Positions 1 to 10,732 of a stretch of DNA of 64,000 nt are shown here, in pieces; within the stretch, counting starts at the first letter, position 1, and the number at the start of each line of letters is the position of its first letter. The notes under the pieces are model-generated. The model was given only the letters and a program-made list of their open reading frames with translations. It did not search any database and was not told where the DNA came from. Both the position numbers and the translations under genes were made by a program. Source of the DNA: Lepidodermella squamata. Its lineage: Eukaryota > Gastrotricha. The stretch is taken from the NCBI GenBank assembly GCA_047495785.1, contig JBLDXI010000103.1:62001-126000 (forward strand). The letters are read 5' to 3'.

Positions 1-155
1 AAATAAATACCTTAGACACAGAAGTCATAATCCTTTGCCACTCGTCAACCTGGAGTTATGTTATTACAATAGTGCATACCTTAGACACAATTAAAGTTTC
101 ATCATCCCTTACATAAGCTATAAGCCATCTTACATACCTTGGACAAAAAATGATC
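1..155 (+). repeat. Short dispersed motif, left cluster
   Basis: Three copies of a motif close to CATACCTTAGACACA lie here, starting near 7, 75 and 133. Two more copies in the same orientation lie at 1818-1832 and 1881-1895, just upstream of the membrane-protein gene that starts at 1960. The core ACCTTRGACA is the same in all five. No open reading frame of note overlaps them. They may be remnants of a dispersed repeat or protein-binding sites; nothing in the sequence decides between these. Confidence 0.45.
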
Positions 156-308
156 TGAAAAGAGGTCAAATGTGACCTCATTAAGTCAACTCATTTCAAA
201 ATTGAGTTTGATCAATTTCATTTATTAGGCGATCGAGCCGATGTCAGGTCGACTTCTTCTGGCGCCAGTTTAACCTCGACCCAAACAGCCCCACCCATCG
301 TTTCAGCC

Positions 309-843
309 ATGCGCAAGCCCGGCTCCGGGCGACAACGGTTTTCAATCGCAAGTTCTCTGCCTCGCCCAAGCGTCGGTTTCAGCCCGGTACCAGAAAATCA
401 CGAAACAGGCAGTGATTCGATGAGCATATCTAGCCGTACCCGAGCGAGGCGAAGTGAACCTACCGTAGTTTCTGTCTTCGCTGTGAGCCCGGGTACTTTC
501 ATGGAGACCGACCTCTATCGACATTTATCTCCGTCTCGAAAGAGACTTATGAAGCCTTTCATTAAAACGGCAGAGATCGGAGCCATCATGATTGGGTACT
601 GCGCATCGGCTAGCGGGATTGAAAATTTATCCGGCAAATATTTCGTGTAATTTGTTCGATTTCTATTAATACTTCGTATTTTTATTGTGGCAAAATTTTA
701 ACAGGAAATGCCATCCAGTGGAACCAGCCGGAGCCGGTACTAACGATGCTTTGGCTCAAAAGTTGTGGCAGCTCTCAGCGAAAATGGTAGACATCATCAC
801 GTATCGAAAGCTGAATCCTAGTCGCAGATCATCGAAATTATGA
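309..843 (+). pseudogene. Short-chain dehydrogenase/reductase, C-terminal fragment
   Basis: Two in-frame exons (309-646 and 705-843, intron 647-704 with GT-AG ends) give a protein that resembles the last half of retinol-dehydrogenase/WWOX-type SDR enzymes. Recognisable pieces in order are a strand like RFSIASS, the stretch VSVFAVSPGTFMETDLYRHL (the SDR 'NxxHPGxxxTxL' region), SGKYFV just before the intron, and KLWQLSAKMV at the end, which matches the usual 'LWELSEKLV' tail. The catalytic YxxxK is not clear where it should be, near 410-430, and the N-terminal Rossmann half with its glycine motif is not visible upstream. A possible 3' splice site precedes residue 1 at about 305. I read this as a decayed or partial gene. 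The SDR assignment rests on motif order; the pseudogene status is inference. Confidence 0.55.
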
Positions 844-1959
844 TAGAAGAACAGGATATATTGGAGAAGGGCGGAACAATCAATATTCTGCTCTTGAACA
901 CTGCGATTAGCGTCATATTCGCTTCAGCGATTTTCAGCTGGGATTTTATGCGCTCATTTTTACAGACACAGACTCTGCTTGGAAATTGAATTTAATACCT
1001 GTCCAATTTTTATATGTTTAAGCTGAAAATAAAAACGATGTATTTGTATATCTTCACGCGTCCATTCAGGCAAGCATTGAATGTATGTATGCATTTGTAT
1101 CACATGTAAATCTTCGATTCCCTCACGTTGTTTTGGTAGGCTATTAGTCATAGTAAGAGCTGGAATTTATTCCAGCTGTGTTCAATATACCTGAACCGCC
1201 CTCTTGGCTCTTGGAGGTAATAAATTGCGTCGGCTAGCTTTATACATTCGGAGCCTATGTGACGTCACGAGTCACGCACACACCTGTTGACACTATAGCA
1301 TAATACGTACGACATGCTTGCGTATAAGCAATAAAGGTAGGGAAAAAAATTACACACAAACAATCTAGAAAACGGGTTCCGTGTTTCAAGAAAAAACTAC
1401 AACCACTATAATATATTCCGTATAACCTAGCGTTCGACCTTTCTTGTTCGAGAATATACGCGACATTTAAATTACTACAGCATGATGGTTAGTTGTGAAA
1501 TTTACCCAATCGCATAATGTATGCTTTTAACGCAGATTATAAAGTGTCTTTTCCCAGGTCGTAAATTTTTTAATGCAATTTGCCCCACAATTCACTAGAG
1601 CATTTGATAGTTATACGCTCTGTGATTCGCCTAATTCAATTCATCAACTTATGTCTACGATTTGCAGGCCACTCATGACACCTTGAAACTCAATAGTGAT
1701 TAAGTATGTTTCTAGGCTTCTATTTTCACATTTTACACAATTTTCTAACAACAGCCAACTTTCGGATTATGCTAATTCTTTAGAAACAGCTCGATCTTAT
1801 TTTATTTTTGCATTGCACATACCTTGGACAAATATTTATGTCATTTTTGTATTCCTAAAGATGCATACATATATTAAGGACATACCTTAGACAAAAATGG
1901 CCTATAATCTATCGAATAATTTCAACGTAGACAATTAAAATAGCTGATTTCATGCAAAA
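844..1959. other. Intergenic region
   Basis: AT-rich DNA with no convincing gene. A 49-codon reading frame from 840 to 989 contains one hydrophobic stretch but lacks other support. Two copies of the CATACCTTRGACA motif lie at 1818-1832 and 1881-1895, upstream of the start codon at 1960. Confidence 0.5.
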
Positions 1960-2619
1960 ATGGTGGCAGAGGCGTCAAATTCGACGGCGCCCCCAGGAAT
2001 AGACGATTCATCGACTTTACCTCTCAACGAGACAATGCTCCGAACTGGAACAAAAGTTACAAGCTCACCCGGTTCCACGAGCTCCCTACCCGATGCTCCC
2101 ATCATCCTACCGATCATTTCTTTCTTAGTCATATACGCCGTAGTTTCTACGATAGTTTTACTGCTCAAGCGAAACAAAATTCTGACAACTAGAAGCTTCT
2201 ACTTCTTACTACGACGGCTTTGCTGCTGCGAAACTCGTCAACAGCAAGAGATAGCTATTAGGATTGAAATCGAACGGCGGAGACATAGGAGGAACTTGAA
2301 CTTTCTACATAACAATCCGAGCAATGGGGTTCACGGTAACGACGAAGCTCCCCCTGCTTACACCCTGCACGGCTCAGCTAGTTGCCCGGTGGATATGAGC
2401 TACGATGAAGATCTGGAAGACCAGCCCTCGACTTCGAGCTCGAGTGCATCTATCACGCCCTGTGCTTGCACCCCGTCGCCGTCTGTGGAAAGCGTACCGA
2501 AAATGGAGTGTCCCTGCAAAGATGGTTCAGTGTTTTTCGTCAAAATCGCCCCGCCTAGCTACCTGGAATTTGTCGCAGCGGCCAAATATGTCGCCCCTCA
2601 AGATGGGGAGCATTATTAG
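1960..2619 (+). CDS. Single-pass membrane protein with two PPxY motifs
   Basis: An intronless frame of 219 residues. The first ~48 residues are Ser/Thr/Pro-rich with two possible N-glycosylation sites (NST, NET) and no signal peptide. A hydrophobic helix spans about residues 49-67 (ILPIISFLVIYAVVSTIVLLL) and is followed by basic residues, so an outside-N, inside-C orientation is likely. A cysteine cluster (RRLCCCET, near residue 89) could be palmitoylated. The cytoplasmic tail is acidic and Ser-rich. It holds APPAY and APPSY, which match the PPxY consensus bound by WW domains of NEDD4-type ubiquitin ligases. That binding is known for such motifs and only inferred here. A possible AATAAA lies near 2904. 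The family is not recognised. PPxY-bearing adaptor proteins of the NDFIP or arrestin type look different. Confidence 0.7.
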   Translation: MVAEASNSTAPPGIDDSSTLPLNETMLRTGTKVTSSPGSTSSLPDAPIILPIISFLVIYAVVSTIVLLLKRNKILTTRSFYFLLRRLCCCETRQQQEIAIRIEIERRRHRRNLNFLHNNPSNGVHGNDEAPPAYTLHGSASCPVDMSYDEDLEDQPSTSSSSASITPCACTPSPSVESVPKMECPCKDGSVFFVKIAPPSYLEFVAAAKYVAPQDGEHY

Positions 2620-3614
2620 GTCAATTCCGTGTTATATAACTTCATCTTCTACCTGTTTCTTCGTGCTCTAGTTTTTATACACTTCTTTTACAATGTAAAT
2701 GAAGCTGCGAGGTGATGCCCTAATTACAGAAGCTGTGTTCCACGCCGGTGATTGTGATGACTAATAGAACAGCTTCATTGATCAACCGTAAACTGCTGCT
2801 GTAGTTGCTAATTTTCAATTTTTGTCTAATAACCTTTACGAAGCTTTAATTTTGATTACGTTGTCTTCCATGATTCATTCTATTCGGCCGCAAAACGGCT
2901 TGAAATAAATGTAATTTTTTGATCATTTCCGCATTTTTAATTGCTTTGACCCGGGATCATTTTTGGGGAGTTTTGATGAGTCGAAAAGTGTCCATTAATT
3001 TTGTATCAGACAGTTTTTTGACTGAGTTTACGCATGCCACGTTACGAGTTTTTGCCAACTTTTACGCTCAAGGGTTTTTTCAAAGGCAAGATTCCTGGAT
3101 TACTTCGAGATTTTTGTTTTTTTTTAAGCCAAAAAAGCGACATTTAATTTGCGTGAAGCATCAACAAGCTCATAACAACAGGATGAGTTAATAATGTGGA
3201 ACATCGGAAATTTCCACAAAGGTCGGAGAGTTTTCTCTCGAAACCAAGCGATGGATGTAGGTCAAATTGACAAATTTGAACGCTGGCTGGTATGAGCTTC
3301 GCTTTAATCTGGCGAAGGCTGATAGAGCACAAAATCTACAGTGGATTGAATCGCAATCGGACTAGTGCTATCCAGGAATTGCTGCGACGAAGCCCAGCGA
3401 AAACACTTTCTGCTTTCACAAGCTTCTGCTACTTGCGTCATAGATTTGCGCATTTGGCATCCATTTACGCACGACCCGGATTTTGCTAGGAGAAAAAGCT
3501 ATGCACGAGTCCAAATCCAGGGTGCAATTTATTTCAAACTTCAAGGCTGGGAAGAAAAAAGGTTTTTCAAAAAGTATGGGTATGGGATATATGTACAGTA
3601 GGTAGAAGAATAAA
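2620..3614. other. Intergenic region
   Basis: No supported gene. It holds the 3' end of the upstream gene, with a possible polyadenylation signal near 2904. Several overlapping short frames at 2919-3601 show no protein-like composition. Confidence 0.5.
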
Positions 3615-4877
3615 CTATTTTCTAGTGCAGTTGAATGGAATATCAGGACCACAACCAAATGTAATAAGAACGTCGTCATCTTGAACATCTTCCTCATGTA
3701 CATCTTCAACATCGGTATACCAATCGTCTTCTACATAAACACCTACTCCATCTATTAGAACAGGTTCTCTATAGATGTCTTTTTTTTCGTTGTAGTCTCT
3801 CACTTCCTCGATCTTATGCGGTTGCGAGTCGACCAAATGCGCGAGACTCACCGGCACTCCATTAAAGTCATTGGATTCTTGCGTCAGCAAACGAGCTTGG
3901 ATGTCTTTGAAATAAAGTTCCTGGCTGACATCATCGATTGAAACATGTTTGATCAGGCTACAACCTACTTCCTTGCCGGTAGTGTTGCTTAGAAAGTCAC
4001 AAAAATCCCAATTTTCAGCCTTAGCACTGTGTTCAACACTCAGTTCCGTTATGTTCGCTCCTTTTTCAACCAGGTATTGAAAAAGTTGATACTGCTGATC
4101 ATAAGCGGCTTGTTCCAAGGCTGTCCAGCCACGTTTATTCACAGGATCCTCTATTCCCACTTTTTCAGCCAGCAGAAAGTCCACGATCTCAAAATGGCCA
4201 TTCGAAGCTGCCTGATAAAACGGAGACAGATAGTTCCCGTTATTACGACCAGTAAAAGCACAGCGGCTTATCAAGAGCTTCAAAGCTGGTAGGTTTCCTA
4301 TTCTAGCCGCGATCATCGCGGGAGTCACGTCGGAATTGTGATAAGTCGCAAAGCCGAGGTCCAACATTGCGGTCAACAACCTCAAAGGCTTATCGATTTT
4401 CGCGGGGTTGTAAGATAGAACAATAGCGTTGTTTAGGATTTGCCGACCATAGATGTATGAGGTGCCAAAATCTGAGGCATTTTCGTCGATTTCTTCAACC
4501 CGCCGCATCAATTGTAGAAATAAAGCTTCATCCCCTTCAGGAAATGCAATCGATCGCATTTTCTCTAGTATACTCCGAACTTCTTCGTTCAAAATCTAAG
4601 ATTGGGAAGTAGAAGCACTACTAGCTAGTTGCTCAAATCTTACATAAGACTTATCCTTGACTTTTTCGATTGGCTGACCAGCAGGGCAAACAATTTCCCA
4701 AGCCGGTTCTTCGATAGGTTCGGGCTACATCAATCATAATAAGCCTTTCAAAGTCATTCCGAGGAGATAATTTTTTACGTCTGGCTCTTCACATGAGCAA
4801 TCTGGCTCCGCATCTTCGAATTGAGGCGTAGTCGTTTCCGGATTTGTTTGATTCAAAAGCAGTATAGCTTCACTCAT
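3615..4877 (-). CDS. Ankyrin-repeat protein, three exons
   Basis: Read on the minus strand as exons 4877-4779, 4724-4644 and 4595-3615, joined by introns of 54 and 48 nt with GT-AG ends and matching phases. The total is about 386 residues. The large exon alone opens with TTG preceded by a stop, so an upstream start is needed. The ATG at 4877 supplies it and opens a Cys/Glu-rich N-terminus. The central part holds ankyrin repeats, for example TPAMIAARIGNLPALKLLI and SPFYQAASNGHFEIVDFLL, then a degenerate one with GWTALEQAAYDQQ. The last ~60 residues are strongly acidic (DVEDVHEEDVQDDDV). There is no signal peptide, so it is probably cytosolic, unlike the two ankyrin genes next to it. It lies head to head with the gene starting at 5076, about 200 bp apart, so the two may share a promoter. 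Confidence 0.75.
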
Positions 4878-5075
4878 AATTTTCACCAGCTGGAACAGAT
4901 GCATTGTTCAATATTTATTCAGAGTTCAAAGCTCGGTTTCGCTTAGGTTCAGCTAAACGAAATCATGAATTTCAAATTCATTGAAATCAGTGTCTGGCCC
5001 GGTTCGTTGCGTAAGTCAGGTGACTGCTTTAAACTAGCGCAGAGCCGCATTTCCCATTTCTCTCGATTAATTTGA

Positions 5076-6313
5076 ATGAAGAGCATGGCTTCACTGTTTT
5101 TTCACGTCTTAGTTTCTTTCGCTATCCGGACAGGTTACGGATGCTCATTTCCTTTGGTCGCCCAGCAAGAAGAGGTATCCACTATCCCCCTAATATTAAG
5201 GAAAGTTCCTACAAGATTTCAATTCAGATCTCTGTCGAACAAATTTACAGGAGTCTCGTATTGAGTTTTGATGACGGCATCGAATTTGATCGAACAAAAA
5301 CGCAAATTAAGAAGATTCAAAGTCACTCCAATCACTTTGACGCCAGCTATCGCGAGCAGACCAAAATAGTTCTTTGTAACAATACAGCTTCAAATGGAAC
5401 CTTGCTCCACCTTTTATGCCTTTGCACTTGCAAATCTGAAGCTAGAAGTAAGGTTGCAAGGTTTTTGATTGAAAATGGCGCCGAAGTTAACGCGAAAGAT
5501 GGAAATGGATATACCCCTTTGATGCTAGCGACTAGAAGCGGAAATCTACAGCTAGTTGGAACCCTTCTTCAAGCCGGATGCGATCCTAATCTTAGGAATA
5601 ATTTCAACGAAACCGCATTGTCAGTTGCCGGGCTTGGGAATCGGCTTGACATTGTGAACATTTTAGTTTTGAATGGAGCAAGGATGGAGGAGCCAGAATG
5701 CAACTACGCTCTAAAAATCGCAGTAGAACTCGGACTTGGAAATGGGCTTCTCAAATTCATTTTCCAAAGCTCTGCTCAACTGAATACAGAATCCCGCCAC
5801 ACCTGGACTGGTTTGAAAGCTGCCATATACTACAGTGAAGAAGCAGTTGTGAAATGTTTAGTCGCAAAAGGAGCAGATGTAAATCTAGGCTTGGAATCAG
5901 GCCGGAATCCACCCGTTTATCTCGCAATCGTTGGCAATCACCTCAGCATCGCCAGATATTTACTCGGAAAAGGTGCCAAACTGACGTTTGCCAACAATTA
6001 CGATCATGAAATAGCAAACATGTGGATGGAACTTTTCATGCGTAATGCATACAAAATGGTACAGCTAATCGCTGATAATGGCATTAATCTGACCATCAAA
6101 GATGAAGACGGCAGGACTTTGCTCATGCATGCCGCGGCGAAGGGGTGCCTCGAAATTGTCGATACTCTGGTCAAGAAAGGCGCAGATGTGAACGAAAGAG
6201 ATAACACTGGCATGCGTGCAATTGAATATGGTAAGCAGTTTGGCGAAAATGAAATTGTTAAGCGATTGCTTGAAGTCGAAGCCCTAATACAGTGTGTCCG
6301 TCAAATAATATGA
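5076..6313 (+). CDS. Ankyrin-repeat protein with predicted signal peptide
   Basis: Two exons, 5076-5174 and 5228-6313, with a 53-nt GT-AG intron. Phase is kept and the product is about 394 residues. The ATG at 5076 is in a different frame from the long downstream frame; splicing joins them. The first exon encodes a hydrophobic leader (MKSMASLFFHVLVSFAI) with a plausible cleavage site before CSFPL. The second exon holds about eight to nine ankyrin repeats, including HLLCLCTCKSEARSKVARFL, DGNGYTPLMLATRSGNLQLV and DEDGRTLLMHAAAKGCLEIV. If the leader is used, the repeats face the lumen or outside, which is unusual for this fold. Reading through the intron would give a TTG-initiated protein without a leader, which I consider less likely. 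Its neighbour at 7764 has the same secreted design. Confidence 0.7.
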
Positions 6314-7763
6314 GGCTATTTATAGTCCAAAAGCAACAGCAAGCGTGGCGCGTGCCAGATCTGGCGTCTCATTTTTTTCATGAGATGCAAAAAATAATAC
6401 GTCAATGAAATCGAAAGCTTTATTTACTACTGCTAGTTAAAATTTGTATGCATCAGCTAGTGTTGATGATTAAACTTTCTTCGTCTTAATTCTTTCAGGT
6501 GATAGAGAAGGTGATGTTCTGACCATCAGGAATGCTAATATTTTCCTCTTAACGAGCCGCGCCTTTAAAAATTATCTTAATTAACAGGTTCATCTCCGTC
6601 ATCACCATCTTCTCCCTGAGCCGTTTCAGTTTTTTGTTTTGCAAGGGCCATTTTGAATTCGGCCATGGCCAGTTTTACAAACCGCTTTTTTGGAATCGGG
6701 TTTCCCCTTTTTCGCGTACATCGACTTGCCCATCGACTTGGGTCTTCAACAGCCGCGGGACATTTTCTAAATTTTTTCGTAATCTTACATGTCTAATTTA
6801 ATAACTGCCGTTGAAGCATAAAATGCAACAAAAGCAACAAATGCAACAAATGCAATGAAAGCAACTAAAGCAGTTTCCATTACGACCTGGTAATCTGTTT
6901 GAAATGAGTTCCGCGTTTTGAAATAAAGGGGTAATGTCGCTTTCGCCAATTTGTGTAGCATCCGGGGCGCTATCGGCTAACCGTTATATACGTGAATTTC
7001 ACATACCCGCAAGAATACGTCCAATGGCTAGTACAAACAGTTTTAACTGAATTGGATAAGAAAATTTGCTATTTAAATGGTTATATTTTTTCCAGATATT
7101 AGGTTGACATTGTTGCGCGTTTGATCTTATTGCATGAATATTCAGGGCAACTCGTTGTCCCCAAAACTTTAGCAATGTACAAAGCTTGCAGGTGAAAATC
7201 CCGAAGCTAATGCTTTCGTTCCGAAGAATGTCCTTTATCTTGATTAAATAATTCAAATTTTGGCGGAGCAATAATTGATATTTTTCCAGCAATGAACAAC
7301 AATAGCTGTACTATCATTCAGTGCTGCGTTTTTTTTGCCTCGTGCACGACTCGTGAACAGGCGCAATTAAAATGCTATATATAGGCTCATATTATTTGAC
7401 GGACACACTGTAAGTGGATCATCCGTTGAGGAAAAAGACTTTCAACTATTTCAATTTTGAATGAATAAAATGAAGGTCTTGGGAACCAGGGGATGAGAAG
7501 TCAGAAACTTGTTTATTTTGAAGTTGAAGCTTTAAGAGTGGGAACTTGATAATAACTCGTATTTTCTTATTTCCCATAGCTTGTAGGTTCAGTCGCCGAT
7601 CTCCAAACTTGAACTTGACCCCTTCGTCTCCCTCATTCAGCTGATATCTAACGTAACGCGTGCTGCGACCTCATCTCACTTCTCACCTTCACCCTTAACA
7701 CCTTCATCCACATGGAAGTCACGCATTCACAAACCAAGCTACCCCTCAGCATTCTAAACGGCC
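6314..7763. other. Intergenic region
   Basis: No supported gene. On the minus strand around 6780-6585 there is a short Lys/Glu-rich frame ending in an acidic tail (EDGDDGDEPVN) that could be a last exon, but I found no partner exon. A stretch at 6819-6870 repeats ATGCAACAAA/ATGCAATGAA-like units. The last ~200 bp are C-rich and form the leader of the gene at 7764. Confidence 0.4.
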
Positions 7764-8786
7764 ATGAAGCCTGTCATAATAGCTGTAATTCTATTAAATT
7801 CCATTGTAGTCACATCAGCAGCTGTGATTTCGGAAAGAGCTAAGCAGCGATATCCCGGTTTCAGTTACCGAACTTCTTGCTTCATCCCTATCGTCAGCAA
7901 TGGTTCATTCAGCTTTCAGCGAAACGGCAGCTCGATAACGCCGAGGACTTACATTCCAGAGGGAACTTGGATCAAGCTAAGCTGCTCGCTGAATTTCGCT
8001 CCCAAAATCAACTCAGACGTCGAGAGCATCTGTATGAGAACCAAAGGTACGGAGGAAGATGACGAGGGCTACTTATTCCCCAGCCCGACGATTTGCCAAC
8101 CTAGGAATCCGTCGCGATTTGACGGAGAAGACGGCATAGGGAAGCTATTTGGCGATGCAGCTTCACGTGGTGATTTGACAAAACTTCAAAATTTGATCAA
8201 ACTAGCGACGGATAATGAGTTTGACCTGAAAAACGGGACATCGAGAGTTGCGACGGCGAGACAGCTCTTAAATTGGAGGGACACAGACCTGGAGTACTGC
8301 CCATGTTGGTTCGCCTGCATTTCCAACGCGACAGCCCTTCTTCGAGCTACATCTTCAGTTTGCCGGAACAATTCCTTAGTAAATACAGTCCGATATTTGT
8401 TGAAGGAAGGAGCTGACCCTAACGCAGCAGATGGGAATGCCTTACTAAGGCCGTTGCATCTAGCCTCAGCGGCTAGTAATTCGAACTACGACATAGTCCG
8501 GCTTCTGATCGACTCTGGAGCTAGGGTGAATGAAACTACCGAAGACAACGGCTGGACGCCTTTGATGTTCGCCGCAGCTTGGGGTAGGACGTCGACTGTC
8601 ACGCTGCTTCTCGATCGAGGCGCCGCGATTGATCAAATGGATTCCGCAAATCACACCGCGCTCTACTACGCTGCGTTGAATGCAAGGCCTAGTACGGTCT
8701 ATACTCTGATTTTACGCGGGGCGAGCCGCGAATTTTGTACCCTAACGCTGTGCAGAGCTAACTTGGACCCGTTACTCTTCGGATGA
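7764..8786 (+). CDS. Secreted sushi-like plus ankyrin-repeat protein
   Basis: A single open frame of 340 residues. Residues 1-20 form a clear signal peptide (MKPVIIAVILLNSIVVTSAA). Residues ~38-113 look like one sushi/CCP module: Cys, then SNGSFSF, then YIPEGTWIKLSC, then ESICM, and PSPTICQP at the end. That is the C-NG-Y.xG-C-C-P.C spacing of the family. Residues ~125-330 hold four to five ankyrin repeats, for example RPLHLASAASNSNYDIVRLL and GWTPLMFAAAWGRTSTVTLL. Extra cysteines inside the repeats (EYCPCWFACIS, SSVCRNN, FCTLTLCR) fit disulphides in a secreted protein. Several N-glycosylation sequons are present. AATAAA at 8819 could end the transcript. The sushi call is by eye; the ankyrin call is firm. 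I know of no standard family with this pairing. Confidence 0.78.
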   Translation: MKPVIIAVILLNSIVVTSAAVISERAKQRYPGFSYRTSCFIPIVSNGSFSFQRNGSSITPRTYIPEGTWIKLSCSLNFAPKINSDVESICMRTKGTEEDDEGYLFPSPTICQPRNPSRFDGEDGIGKLFGDAASRGDLTKLQNLIKLATDNEFDLKNGTSRVATARQLLNWRDTDLEYCPCWFACISNATALLRATSSVCRNNSLVNTVRYLLKEGADPNAADGNALLRPLHLASAASNSNYDIVRLLIDSGARVNETTEDNGWTPLMFAAAWGRTSTVTLLLDRGAAIDQMDSANHTALYYAALNARPSTVYTLILRGASREFCTLTLCRANLDPLLFG

Positions 8787-10732
8787 ATGATGATTTTATG
8801 GTCCCCGGTGAATTTTTTAATAAAATGGTAGTTTTCATTTGACAAGAAAATGAATTGCGCAATGTTTTATTGCGTGATTGTGCGAGGTCAATCAAATGAA
8901 AATGGGGGTTTACGCATATTTGTTTAATTGTGTGCCATTTTTTTCAGGTCACACACACTTGATGATCATTGAGTGATGTAACGGTGAGTTCCATCAAATA
9001 ATACCCGGGCCACTCTCTTGTTCTCGTCTCTATATACTCAAGCCATACAGTGATAGCATTACAAGGCATTGAAATGTAGCATAATTTATATAGTATTCGC
9101 CTCACCTTGCGTTAATTTTTTATAATATTATACTACTACTGTCATGCTGAAACGCGCGCGTACTCGAAGCATTAGCATTATATTATAAGTGTAGTAGTAT
9201 TTTTAATACATGCATATAAAACCTTAGCGCGACGCAAACTATTCATCACATGGCATATTATAAGTACGGCAGGGTCTGAATCATCGTAAAATTATGTCGC
9301 CCGTAAAAAGCTGCCAGCAGGAAAGCGGCAGAGCAGCGACAACTTGGTTGTGAAAAGCCCATCAGAGTCAGTTAAAATATTACACCATAATTCTTATTAT
9401 TCTAGTGCTTATTCAGTCACTTGTATATGCATCAATTCATCATCGCCATCAACTCAGGCAAATTGTTCGAATATTCATTATTTACATAGGATATTTACAG
9501 AAATATGCTTATTTTCCGAGATTTTTTTAATTTCGCTTACTCGATTGTTGTAGCCTGCCTTGTTATGATGTTAAAAATTCCTCTCCCACCGGTTCATCAG
9601 GAAATGTAAAAAGGTATAATATAGCTAATTATGCCTAGGTCATTCAAAATTGAATTTTCTTTAATAATATAGTTTATATTTAAAATTATATTAATTCTGT
9701 CTCAATATAATCTCATAATGCACGGGACCGAAAATAAAGTCTTATATCATTCCATCACCTTTGACCGACGTTGACCGAATCGTCTTTTGCCCAGAGGCAA
9801 TAGCTTAAGCTGTTTGAATCATAAATTTAGGTAATTTGAATTTCTTCTCAAAGGTAGTTAGATTATAGCCACCCAGTCACCGTTGCCTGATCCTTTACCA
9901 GAGGGAAAATTGCTAAAAAAATAGCTCTATCCTTAGCGTGCATCCGAGGAAAGAAGTAGGCAGAATTCCAAGCTGCTATATGATCTAAAAAAGCTAGCTC
10001 AGCCTTCATCCTGCCTAAATTTTCGATTAAGTATTACTCAAAATTTATCGGTAAAATTTCTCCTCGTTCCTCTGCAAAATTTGAGAAAGTAAGTTGACAA
10101 TTATGTTGTTGAATGGCAAAACATAATTTCATTTTTCCTGCAATTTTTAAAATAATTTTAAATTTTTTTCAAAGATATCGCAAGACTATCAAAATTCGCT
10201 GCAATTGTTCGCAGTTTTTATTTCCTAATTATTCGGTATAGAAATTAGAGAATTTTCTGAGGGTGAAGGGCCTATTTTCAAAGTAAAATCCTAAAGCAGC
10301 AATGCACTTATATGGTCATCTTTCTTACCTGATCAAATTTTTTCATTGAAAGTTTTTCCAGCCCAATTTTTTTCTGCTGCTACAGACGTGCTGCAGCCGG
10401 TGCCAGCAGTAACACCTTTTAAGCTTCTTTACATTCAAGCGTCATTATATACATAGTTTTTTTCTGCTATTCATGTGCTACCTGATACTTACTACAACAC
10501 CAGAAAAAAACTACAATAATATTTCTACCAGCTAACAAACTTTTTTCAAACACTTTAAAATAACATGCTGAATTTTCTGTATTTTTTAGGAATTTTTAAA
10601 TTAAACATGAAAATTATGTTGAAAAATTTGAAATTATTCTCATGACAAGAGCTGATTTTTGTATCACCCTGACATTATTTTACTGCTCAAAAATCGAACG
10701 AAAAATTAACCGGTGCGCATAATAATTAAACG
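8787..10732. other. Long intergenic region
   Basis: About 1.9 kb of AT-rich sequence without a supported gene. Around 9117-9210, TATTATACTACTACT and a reversed relative near 9188-9202 form an imperfect inverted repeat flanking a CG-rich core. The rest shows only short A/T runs. The last part leads into the receptor kinase gene. Confidence 0.45.

Noticed and set aside
2919-3191. Plus-strand 90-codon frame
   Set aside because: Low-complexity Phe-rich translation of T-rich DNA; no start context, splice partner or domain.
3416-3712. Hydrophobic minus-strand frame overlapping the 3' end of the ankyrin gene
   Set aside because: Overlaps the ankyrin gene's acidic tail in another frame and has no supporting signals.
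5072-6313. Ankyrin frame starting with TTG at 5072
   Set aside because: Non-ATG start; a 53-nt intron joins an ATG-led signal peptide to the same ankyrin frame in phase.
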